Assembly (NCBI GenBank): GCA_937976315.1
Contig: CALJRR010000087.1
Span: forward strand, 1-5,539
Source: an uncultured Candidatus Saccharibacteria bacterium
Lineage (GTDB): Bacteria > Patescibacteriota > Saccharimonadia > Saccharimonadales > Saccharimonadaceae
DNA length: 5,539 nt
Reading direction: 5' to 3'
Shown here one piece after another: positions 1-5,234 of the stretch (the first letter of the stretch is position 1; each line of letters opens with the position of its first letter). The translations under genes were made by a program, and so were the position numbers. The notes under the pieces are model-generated. The model had not been told where the DNA came from. It did no database searches and saw only the letters and a list, made by a program, of their open reading frames with translations.

Positions 1-16
1 TATTTTCCCATATTAT

Positions 17-42
17 GCGCAGACTTTGCGCGCTCTTTTTTT
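17..42 (+). terminator. Possible weak rho-independent terminator for a gene left of the window
   Basis: GCGCA (17-21) and TGCGC (27-31) form a 5-bp GC-rich stem around a GACTT loop, and a run of seven T follows at 36-42. The T run starts four bases after the stem, which is not ideal. The polarity fits a plus-strand transcript entering from the left; on the minus strand no U tract follows the hairpin, so it would not serve the neighbouring Nudix gene. The rest of 1-88 shows no gene I can support. Confidence 0.35.
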
Positions 43-88
43 ATTAAAATAAATCTTCCCAATGCTCTTACTGCCCCTATAGCAAGCC

Positions 89-598
89 TTATGGTATCCT
101 CTTGATCTCCTCTAGCGAAATATACGCCTGTAAAATTGTTTTTAGATCCACGCTGTGGCGAAAGTTTATATCGTCAATCTTATCCAGATCAACCCATTCT
201 GGCGTGCCGTTAGTATAGGTCTTCTCGCTGTCTGTTATACTATCGTTATTGATTTGCCCGTGTATCTGACTGTGGGTAAAGTACAGTTGAATTGACTGGT
301 TAGCTTGCGACTCAGCGTTACGCTTGAAGAAAGTAGTTGCTTGGTGAATAATTTTATCCGGTGTGATAGTCAGTCCAGTTTCCTCCTTAACTTCACGGAC
401 AATTGATTCCTCGATCGTTTCGCCTTTCTCGACACCGCCGCCAATCAAGCTATAACCGTCCCATTGCCTAGTCAAAAGAATTTTATTATCTTCAATAATA
501 ACTGCATATACGCCGACGCGAATATTTAGATCGTCAATAGGAACGGTATATTGATTACCGAAGACGTCTTTGCAGATGATGGATTTAATAAAAGTCAC
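89..598 (-). CDS. Nudix hydrolase
   Basis: This encodes a 169-residue protein with a perfect Nudix box (G-x5-E-x7-REVxEExGL) at residues 54-76: G54, E60, then REVKEETGL at 68-76. The box binds the metal and hydrolyses a nucleoside diphosphate linked to another group. The preceding segment (about 28-53) forms the usual strands, ending in W46-D-G-Y and L51-I-G-G. The length is normal for a single-domain member. Substrate cannot be read from the sequence; oxidised nucleotides, nucleotide sugars or capped RNA are all possible. The start is uncertain. GTG at 598-596 is the standard choice, but it lies inside a Shine-Dalgarno-like AGAGGTGA that is ideally spaced (5 bases) from an ATT codon at 589-587. 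The gene stands alone on the minus strand, with stop TAA at 91-89. Base composition matches the AT-rich neighbours, not the GNAT-ASCH gene upstream. Confidence 0.93.
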   Translation of the reverse strand: MTFIKSIICKDVFGNQYTVPIDDLNIRVGVYAVIIEDNKILLTRQWDGYSLIGGGVEKGETIEESIVREVKEETGLTITPDKIIHQATTFFKRNAESQANQSIQLYFTHSQIHGQINNDSITDSEKTYTNGTPEWVDLDKIDDINFRHSVDLKTILQAYISLEEIKRIP

Positions 599-607
599 CT
601 CTTTCAG

Positions 608-613
608 ATTATA
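608..613 (-). promoter_or_regulatory. Candidate proximal -10 box for the Nudix gene
   Basis: The minus strand reads TATAAT at 613-608, ten bases from the GTG start. Transcription would begin near 601-603, giving a leader of only about three to five bases. No good -35 lies 16-18 bases upstream, and TG sits one base further out than in a true extended -10 element. If used, it would make the GTG start nearly leaderless. Confidence 0.45.
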
Positions 614-660
614 AACATCCTCTTGCTGCGAAACGGCGCGCGGATGTTATTTGTGGTTTT

Positions 661-690
661 ATTTTAGCATACACAATAGATGCGGGTCTA
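661..690 (-). promoter_or_regulatory. Candidate distal promoter for the Nudix gene
   Basis: On the minus strand an extended -10 element TGCTAAAAT lies at 669-661. TAGACC (4 of 6 matches to TTGACA) lies at 690-685 with an 18-base spacer. Transcription would start near 654 and give a leader of about 56 bases containing AAGAGG-type sequences. It competes with the proximal TATAAT as the real promoter, and the two would favour different translation starts. Confidence 0.4.
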
Positions 691-738
691 GACATGTGAT
701 ATGCCGATAACACTAGGACGATTGTATTATTTGATTTA

Positions 739-943
739 TTACGCGACATCCTGTGCATTATTCTCAACAATATAAACCCAAACTTGACCGATTTCTTCAA
801 ATAATTCATCTTTAGTGTTTTCATTAAAGACAGTATAGTTTGTTCGGTATCTTAAGTCAGATACCAGTTACACTAGCCCAAGTCACTTGCATTTGTTCAG
901 GTGGATTTCTCCAGCCTAGAGGATGCGCACCTCCCTCGTTGTC
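739..943 (-). pseudogene. Frameshifted remnant of an unrecognised protein gene
   Basis: Two minus-strand frames in succession read like one protein. From 943 to 860, in frame with the preceding GNAT-ASCH stop, the 28 residues include GWRNPPEQMQVTWASVTG and end at TGA (859-857). A +1 shift near 858-867 enters a frame reading VSDLRYRTNYTVFNEN, then KDELFEEIGQVWVYIVENN, ending at TAA (741-739). The residue mix (acidic helix, aromatic strand) is far more protein-like than the ORF in the third frame across 609-824. No start codon with a ribosome binding site is visible, and the 5' end abuts the GC-rich gene, so this looks like the C-terminal end of a truncated and frameshifted gene. I do not recognise the family. 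A sequencing indel, or a chance open frame, cannot be excluded. It fills most of the otherwise gene-free stretch 599-943. Confidence 0.45.
846..865. repeat. Perfect 7-bp inverted repeat (hairpin)
   Basis: GGTATCT (846-852) and AGATACC (859-865) are exact reverse complements around a six-base loop. No U tract follows on either strand, so it is not a convincing terminator. It coincides with the point where the reading frame of the remnant breaks, which fits slippage at a palindrome, though that is inference. Confidence 0.5.
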
Positions 944-2281
944 CTACTTTTGAACCTCGATGACGTGAACACCAAGGTTCTCCTTGTGGTCAGGGTAGAT
1001 CTTACGAAGGAGGCGGAGAGCCTCCTTCTCGCTCTCTGCCTGCGGCACGATCTGCTGCCACGGCTCAGTCGCCAGCATGTCGGCGAAGCTACGGTAAATA
1101 CGTATCGACTTGATCCGTACCACTCCCGACGCGTGACCGGTCTCGAGCTGTAGCAGCTCACCAGCCTTCAGCCGCTTGATGCTGTTATAGCCGACTCTCA
1201 CCTCGAGAGTCTTCTTGCCGGACATGATTGCGTCGTAGTATGGACGCTTGATGCGCATCTTACGCATAGGCACTCCTTTCTTATTGAGAATAATTCCCCA
1301 CTGCTGAACGACGCTAGCAGGCGCATACCCTCCCGGGAACACGCCCTCCAGGCTCCAGCCGTGACGCTGGAGACAGACGACCTGCCATGGCTCAGGAACG
1401 AGGTGGATGTACAGCTTGCGACCGTAATCCTCCAACAAACCTTGAAGGTCGATAATGAGCGCCTCAAAAGCTGCTTCCGACTTCGCCACGAGAGGCATCA
1501 GCTTGATAGGCTGACCCTTCTTCGGGGTCGCACCAGCGACACCAACAACCTGACCGTTGCACTCAGCGACAAAGATGATCTTGAACTTGTTGTTGACGTC
1601 ACCAGATTCCATACGACGATAGCCAGCGAAGAGGGCGTCAACCCAACTGTCGTCCACTCCTTCAAAGTCGTCACTCACCTGCGACAGGATGAGAGCTCGC
1701 GCGCTGTCGGCGTGCTGACTCTCGTTAAACGGAACCACAGAGATATTCGGCGAGTCGAACCCCGCCTCGTCAACGAGCTGCTTGTACAGCATGTGCTCAT
1801 CGACCCCCATCTTGTAGTGGTTGCGAGCCGTGCCAGTGACGAGGAAACCCTTCCGGAGGAAGAACTGAAGCGCCTTCTGGTTCGGCGACGCGACAGTGCA
1901 GTACAGCTGTCGAGCATCGAGGCTGCGGGCGAAATCTTCAGCGTGCTTGAGCAGCACACTTCCGACGCCCATCTTTCCTCGGTACGCCGTGTCAACAATG
2001 AGAGGGCTGATCTTGACAGTCCCCTGTTTTTTGTTGACAACATGAATGACGCCCACGGGTTGTCCATCACTCTCGGCGATGAACATGTGCTGTCCGACCG
2101 AGAACTGGCCGACGTGGTCAACACCGCCTGCCATGTGCGCATCAAAGATACGCCGTGCGTGTGCATAGTGGTCACCGTCATAAAACGGTGTGAGCGCCCG
2201 GATCATAAGATCTGCGACGAAATCGAAATCGTCCGCCCTTGCCGGGCGTACGATGATGTCATTGACCAGCACTTCAGTCAT
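944..2281 (-). CDS. GNAT-GNAT-ASCH fusion protein
   Basis: The product has 445 residues and three parts. Residues about 10-168 are a GNAT acetyltransferase domain: strand FIAESDGQPVGVIHVV (67-82), then the acetyl-CoA loop region VDTAYRGKMGVGSVLL (96-111), which has one extra residue compared with the usual R/Q-x-x-G-x-G, then SPNQKALQFFLRKGF (132-146). Residues about 179-332 resemble a second GNAT (FVAECNGQVVGVAG at 237-250) but lack a glycine-rich CoA loop, so this copy may be catalytically dead. Residues 339-445 are an ASCH domain with the signature G-x-K-x-x-E-x-R (G355, K357, E360, R362). ASCH folds bind or process RNA or nucleotides; E. coli YqfB is an N4-acetylcytidine amidohydrolase. 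The ATG at 2281 has AGGAAGG six bases upstream. The gene is clearly richer in GC than both flanks, suggesting transfer, perhaps from an actinobacterium. Acetylation substrate is unknown. Confidence 0.9.
   Translation of the reverse strand: MTEVLVNDIIVRPARADDFDFVADLMIRALTPFYDGDHYAHARRIFDAHMAGGVDHVGQFSVGQHMFIAESDGQPVGVIHVVNKKQGTVKISPLIVDTAYRGKMGVGSVLLKHAEDFARSLDARQLYCTVASPNQKALQFFLRKGFLVTGTARNHYKMGVDEHMLYKQLVDEAGFDSPNISVVPFNESQHADSARALILSQVSDDFEGVDDSWVDALFAGYRRMESGDVNNKFKIIFVAECNGQVVGVAGATPKKGQPIKLMPLVAKSEAAFEALIIDLQGLLEDYGRKLYIHLVPEPWQVVCLQRHGWSLEGVFPGGYAPASVVQQWGIILNKKGVPMRKMRIKRPYYDAIMSGKKTLEVRVGYNSIKRLKAGELLQLETGHASGVVRIKSIRIYRSFADMLATEPWQQIVPQAESEKEALRLLRKIYPDHKENLGVHVIEVQK
1265..1281 (-). 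promoter_or_regulatory. Internal Shine-Dalgarno and ATG for a separate ASCH polypeptide
   Basis: Inside the long gene the minus strand reads AGAAAGGAG (1281-1273), five bases, then ATG (1267-1265), in frame. This is the strongest ribosome binding site in the window. It would start a 107-residue protein that is exactly the ASCH domain, ending at 944. The same bases encode the interdomain linker (NKKGVP). Either the domain is also made alone by internal initiation, or the fusion arose when an upstream GNAT gene lost its stop codon and read through the leader of a former ASCH gene. Confidence 0.65.
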
Positions 2282-2337
2282 AGTACACCTTCCTGTGATG
2301 ACTACGATTTTTAGTGTAGCCTGATAGGATGGTCATT

Positions 2338-2346
2338 ATTATATCA
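2338..2346 (-). promoter_or_regulatory. Extended -10 promoter of the GNAT-GNAT-ASCH gene
   Basis: The minus strand reads TGATATAAT at 2346-2338, an exact extended -10 (TGnTATAAT), immediately after the stop codon of the upstream ASCH gene. The -35 region (TCGAAT at 2366-2361, 3 of 6 matches) is poor, as is usual for extended -10 promoters. Transcription would start near 2331, giving a leader of about 50 bases with AGGAAGG at 2294-2288. The GC-rich gene can therefore be expressed independently of the small ASCH gene. Confidence 0.6.
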
Positions 2347-2685
2347 TTAAAATATTTCAAATTCGATACCTATCACGCCATTTTCCAGCTGGTCGCTGAG
2401 AGAATAAAATTCAGAAATTTGATTTTCTAACCATTCGACATTATCACCGCCGAACTTTCGCGGATTATTGTGGGAAAATAAGTCACGAAATGTCGCATAT
2501 CTCAGCAAACCAACAACCTCAGCGGTAACAGTTTGCTCGGAATTATCTCTATTTGTAAAAATAATCCGATCCCCGATCTGGATCTTCTGTCGTTTGGCGT
2601 CATATAGTCGCGACTCGATAGTCTTATTGCCAGAAATAATAGCGTTAAACGGCTCGGTCGCCAATTTTAATTGGTGTGTGGTCAT
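2347..2685 (-). CDS. Small stand-alone ASCH domain protein
   Basis: The 112-residue product is a single ASCH domain. It carries G-x-K-x-x-E-x-R at residues 19-26 (GNKTIESR), KIQIGDRIIFTNRD at about 34-47, and the terminal GVIGIEFEI typical of the compact bacterial ASCH family. ASCH domains have a beta-barrel fold related to PUA and are predicted to bind RNA or modified nucleosides; the family includes N4-acetylcytidine amidohydrolase and a ribonuclease. Which activity applies here cannot be told. I chose ATG 2685 over an in-frame ATG at 2739 because the domain begins there and AAGAAAGG (2704-2697) lies 11 bases upstream; the longer version would add an 18-residue tail overlapping the promoter. 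The gene lies 65 bases upstream of the GNAT-GNAT-ASCH gene on the same strand, but is AT-rich and its ASCH sequence differs, so a recent local duplication is unlikely. Confidence 0.88.
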   Translation of the reverse strand: MTTHQLKLATEPFNAIISGNKTIESRLYDAKRQKIQIGDRIIFTNRDNSEQTVTAEVVGLLRYATFRDLFSHNNPRKFGGDNVEWLENQISEFYSLSDQLENGVIGIEFEIF

Positions 2686-2703
2686 AAAATCATTTACCTT
2701 TCT

Positions 2704-2712
2704 TGCTATAAT
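2704..2712 (+). promoter_or_regulatory. Extended -10 promoter of the CYTH gene
   Basis: The plus strand reads TGCTATAAT, an exact extended -10 element, with no recognisable -35. The predicted start near 2719 leaves a leader of about 52 bases. That leader ends with AAGAAAGG (2756-2763), seven bases before the ATG at 2771. It overlaps the proposed -10 of the opposing ASCH promoter, so the two could not fire at once. Confidence 0.65.
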
Positions 2713-2739
2713 TAAACCATCATATAAATAAATATTCAA
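2711..2739 (-). promoter_or_regulatory. Candidate promoter of the small ASCH gene
   Basis: On the minus strand TTGAAT (2739-2734) and TTTAAT (2716-2711) are separated by 17 bases. The predicted start near 2704 coincides with the first base of the AAGAAAGG ribosome binding site, so the leader would be about 19 bases. Its -10 box overlaps that of the divergent CYTH promoter. Confidence 0.4.
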
Positions 2740-2770
2740 ATATCTGCACTTCCATAAGAAAGGCTATCAA

Positions 2771-3337
2771 ATGACCAAAAAATTACTAGAAATCGAACGC
2801 AAGCGCCAGCTAACGGACAATATTGAAGAGCTAATCGGGCGGTTGCAAAACATCGGTTTTGAGCTAAAGAGTAATCTTCGCGAAATTGATACGTATTATT
2901 CTCGTCCTGATGTCGACTTTATGCAGACGGTTGAATGCTTGCGGATTCGCCAGCGTGATAGTTTTGCTGAGGTAACGTATAAGCCAGCAACGACCGCTGC
3001 GACGCATACGGAAAATAATGTAATCATTAAGCCCGAAACGAACCTACCAATTCAACCCGAAGATGCGGCAACCGCCAAGCAGCTACTGGCAAACCTCGGT
3101 ATTATACAACTGGTTGAGGTCAACAAATATCGTCGCTCGTTTCAATCCTCTGATTTTCCGCAGGCAACGGTAGCCATCGACGAAATCAAAGACGCTGGGA
3201 CTTTCGTGGAAGTTGAGGTTTTGTCAGATGATGAAACTAGTGCGCTGATAATGATTAGTGAAATTGAAACCAAACTCGATCTGGATTCAATGGAAATTGT
3301 GACGCGACCTTATAGAGACATTTGTATGGGCTATTAA
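2771..3337 (+). CDS. CYTH domain protein (class IV adenylate cyclase / triphosphatase family)
   Basis: This encodes a 188-residue single-domain protein of ordinary family length. The N-terminal signature E-x-E-x-K is E7, E9, K11. Further family residues line the tunnel: DTYY (40-43), basic LRIRQR (57-62), TYK (69-71), K119 with R121-R122, DEI (137-139), F145 and EVEV (147-150), and a C-terminal RPYRD (179-183). CYTH enzymes bind triphosphates with metal inside a beta tunnel. Known activities include CyaB-type adenylate cyclase, thiamine triphosphatase and inorganic triphosphatase; the sequence does not choose among them. The overall pattern, including the aromatic DTYY region and the late F-x-E-x-E strand, is closest to the CyaB-like group. 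The ATG has AAGAAAGG seven bases upstream. The gene is cytosolic, with no signal peptide. The next gene is 52 bases downstream with its own promoter. Confidence 0.92.
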   Translation: MTKKLLEIERKRQLTDNIEELIGRLQNIGFELKSNLREIDTYYSRPDVDFMQTVECLRIRQRDSFAEVTYKPATTAATHTENNVIIKPETNLPIQPEDAATAKQLLANLGIIQLVEVNKYRRSFQSSDFPQATVAIDEIKDAGTFVEVEVLSDDETSALIMISEIETKLDLDSMEIVTRPYRDICMGY

Positions 3338-3354
3338 GAAGATCACCACAAAAC

Positions 3355-3383
3355 TTCACAACTCCACTCGCAACCAATATAAT
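3355..3383 (+). promoter_or_regulatory. Near-consensus promoter of the membrane hydrolase gene, predicted leaderless
   Basis: TTCACA (3355-3360, 5 of 6 matches to TTGACA), a spacer of exactly 17 bases, and consensus TATAAT (3378-3383). The predicted +1, seven bases past the -10, falls on base 3390, the A of the start codon. No Shine-Dalgarno lies before this ATG, as expected for a leaderless transcript. Confidence 0.72.
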
Positions 3384-3389
3384 ATACTC

Positions 3390-4385
3390 ATGAATACTTC
3401 ACGAAAAAATCGCATCATAAAAATTACTATTTGGGTAGCCTGCTCAATTGTCGTTATGACCGCCTTATTAGCCGCCGCAGCTTTCTTTTGGCCAGCAACA
3501 TCCAAGCAGTTACAATCTTCAAGCTCCGAAAAATTGAGCTACAACGACGCCATCGCCGCTGCAAATCGCACTGTTAGCGAAGACACTTCAAATACCGACG
3601 TTAGACCAGAATGTCGATCGATTATTAAAACCCACGGCAAAAAAACCGCCAAAGCCGTCATGATGATTCACGGCGTAAGCGCATGCCCACAGCAATTCGC
3701 AGACCTAGGCGACACCTTTTTCAATTCCGGCTATAACGTCTATATTCCCCGCGTCCCCAGCCACGGTCTGACGGACAACAAACGACACGGAGAAATCACC
3801 ATTCCAGCAATGGCACAATTTATGAATTCCAGCACCAGCATAATTAGCGGTTTAGGTGATGAAACGGGAGTTGTCGGACTTTCTGGCGGCGCAAATATGG
3901 CAACTTGGATTACGCAGTACAACAGCCAAACCATATCACGAGCGCTGCTTCTATCACCTTTTTATCAGCCTTCAGAATCGGAAACTCCTTCCTGGAAAAT
4001 TCCGCTTTTACGAAATCTTTACGGACGTAATATTCTTCCAGATTCGTTCACGGGTAGCAATTTGTCATATCGTGCTCTTGGAAAATATATAATAATCGCC
4101 AAGAACTATAAATCCGACCTAAAAGCTCCAGGACTAAAATACGTCGGGGTTGTAACGAGCGAGAACGACACCGCAATTGATAAAAATCTCGCGGTCAACA
4201 TACCTAAGCAAATGGCTGCAGCTTCTGGCGCCAAATTCCAATATTATTCAATTCCGGCCTCATTTGGCATCGGTCACGACATTGTAGCTTTAAACCAAGA
4301 CGAGGTTAAAAAGCACGCCGACAAATTATATCCGTTCTATTTGGATATGTACGAAGGAAAAGACGTAAAATTAGAGACGAACTAG
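3390..4385 (+). CDS. Membrane-anchored alpha/beta hydrolase (serine esterase/lipase-like)
   Basis: The product has 331 residues. A basic N terminus (SRKNRIIK, 4-11) precedes one hydrophobic segment (about 12-35) with no clear lipobox or cleavage site, so it is probably a membrane anchor with the catalytic domain outside. A Ser-rich linker follows (39-50). The hydrolase core has the oxyanion HG (94-95), the nucleophile elbow G163-L-S165-G-G, a likely catalytic acid in TSENDTAID (D260 or D264) and histidine H296 in GIGHD. This matches the monoacylglycerol-lipase/S33-like superfamily; the acyl or peptide substrate is unknown. C75 and C99 lie outside the membrane close to the active-site HG and could form a disulfide. 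In a host-attached organism it could act on host or environmental lipids, which is inference. A hairpin follows the stop. Other folds are unlikely given the complete triad. Confidence 0.9.
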   Translation: MNTSRKNRIIKITIWVACSIVVMTALLAAAAFFWPATSKQLQSSSSEKLSYNDAIAAANRTVSEDTSNTDVRPECRSIIKTHGKKTAKAVMMIHGVSACPQQFADLGDTFFNSGYNVYIPRVPSHGLTDNKRHGEITIPAMAQFMNSSTSIISGLGDETGVVGLSGGANMATWITQYNSQTISRALLLSPFYQPSESETPSWKIPLLRNLYGRNILPDSFTGSNLSYRALGKYIIIAKNYKSDLKAPGLKYVGVVTSENDTAIDKNLAVNIPKQMAAASGAKFQYYSIPASFGIGHDIVALNQDEVKKHADKLYPFYLDMYEGKDVKLETN

Positions 4386-4394
4386 CTATTGCAA

Positions 4395-4425
4395 TCGCTG
4401 GTACTATATCTAGCGAAGTAATTTT
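4395..4425 (+). terminator. Possible weak terminator after the membrane hydrolase gene
   Basis: TCGCTGG (4395-4401) pairs with CTAGCGA (4410-4416) over seven positions, one a G-U, around an eight-base loop. Only AGTAATTTT follows, not a proper U tract. It sits ten bases past the stop in the convergent gap 4386-4497, in which I see no other element. Confidence 0.33.
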
Positions 4426-4497
4426 CACGTCGTCTTCCTTTGTTCATGGATTAGTAAGTTTACAGTATTTGATTATATACCCCAGACTATAAGAAGC

Positions 4498-5226
4498 CTA
4501 CTCCATCTGCATCGTGCTAATTTGACGAAGCAATTCTTTTCCTACAAGTCTTGCTCTGTCAGAAGGCACGGCAAGCCCGCGGATAACGTCGAGAGTATAA
4601 CTGGTTGCTTCTTCTATATCTTCGCTATTATCAATCCAAATTACATCACCCCTGCCTAGCGCCCACTTTAGATTGTGTCTTGCCTCTTTAATTCTTGCCT
4701 GCATGTCTGATTCGTCGTGCTGATAGCCGCGAGCAGTTACCCGAGAATGCCATACATCTGGAGAGGCAACAACTTCTATAATGCGAGAGTTTCTAAAAGG
4801 AAGTTGTTCGATCGTCTCAACAGCCTTAGGGACAACATCTAGTAAAGTCGTAGAACCATCTCCATAATCAGCTAGTTCAGAACCGTATACAAACCGAGTT
4901 GTCGGATGTACCATGCCTTGAACCAGCTCTCTATTGATCGCTTTTCCTATAATCGCTTGGAGGTTTTCTTCATTATGCGGTATGAAACGATAGTTTTCTT
5001 CCTCTGAAGGGCCCCGGCAAGGCCGCGTCGTAAAGCTTCTGGTCCTAGCGTAATCATCACTGATTTTCTCCGTGCTTTGCATTAGAGTTGTTTTTCCGAC
5101 AGCAAAAGGCCCAGAGAACATAATCATAGCTCTTTTGCTAAGTTCTGCTTCTATTCTCTCTGAAGGTTTATACCCACGCAATATCCTGTCTAGCTGCTCT
5201 ATAGGTTGATTATCTTTACTTATCAT
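4498..5226 (-). CDS. Guanylate-kinase-fold P-loop protein
   Basis: The 242-residue product has a P-loop at residues 39-47 (GPFAVGKTT). The guanylate-kinase GMP-binding signature follows: R63-S-F-T-T-R68 and R71, then Y79-R-F. Further matching blocks are YGSELADYGDGSTTLLDVV (114-132) and a lid/helix region with R166-G and R178-IKEARHNLKWA. This supports a nucleoside monophosphate kinase fold using ATP, with GMP as the obvious candidate acceptor. It differs from housekeeping Gmk by about 33 extra N-terminal residues, a C-terminal extension past about 205, and a degenerate E-x-x-G-x-D-Y segment (EEENY), so it may be a specialised paralogue. The ATG at 5226 has no Shine-Dalgarno, and a consensus extended -10 places +1 on its first base, so it looks leaderless. 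It converges on the hydrolase gene and diverges from the gene at 5244. Confidence 0.85.
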   Translation of the reverse strand: MISKDNQPIEQLDRILRGYKPSERIEAELSKRAMIMFSGPFAVGKTTLMQSTEKISDDYARTRSFTTRPCRGPSEEENYRFIPHNEENLQAIIGKAINRELVQGMVHPTTRFVYGSELADYGDGSTTLLDVVPKAVETIEQLPFRNSRIIEVVASPDVWHSRVTARGYQHDESDMQARIKEARHNLKWALGRGDVIWIDNSEDIEEATSYTLDVIRGLAVPSDRARLVGKELLRQISTMQME

Positions 5227-5234
5227 ATTACAAT
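5206..5234 (+). promoter_or_regulatory. Candidate promoter of the gene at 5244, near leaderless
   Basis: TTGATT (5206-5211), a 17-base spacer, and TACAAT (5229-5234). The predicted start near 5241 leaves about three bases before the ATG at 5244. The -35 and spacer lie within the first codons of the opposing kinase-like gene. Confidence 0.5.

Noticed and set aside
1..88. A minus-strand gene start at ATG 11-9
   Set aside because: Only three codons are inside the window, with no ribosome binding site; it cannot be judged.
609..824. 71-residue minus-strand open frame upstream of the Nudix gene
   Set aside because: It reads across the remnant in another frame and through the Nudix promoters, has an arginine/serine-rich unstructured look, and has no ribosome binding site.
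800..943. Possible tRNA-like fold around ACTTAAG on the minus strand (a Leu-like anticodon loop)
   Set aside because: The stem closes on a six-base loop, not seven, and no acceptor stem, T arm or TTC motif can be found at the right spacing.
1675..2181. 168-residue minus-strand frame inside the GNAT gene
   Set aside because: Ser/Arg/Thr-rich shadow frame of the GC-rich gene, with no motif.
1361..2314. Long plus-strand open frame opposite the GNAT-GNAT-ASCH gene
   Set aside because: It mirrors a GC-rich coding region; the minus-strand product has clear GNAT and ASCH motifs, while this one has none.
4300..4437. Minus-strand small frame starting at a GTG preceded by AAGGAAG, antisense to the hydrolase 3' end
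   Set aside because: About 44 codons, mostly opposite a well-supported gene, without family resemblance; the ribosome binding site alone is not enough.
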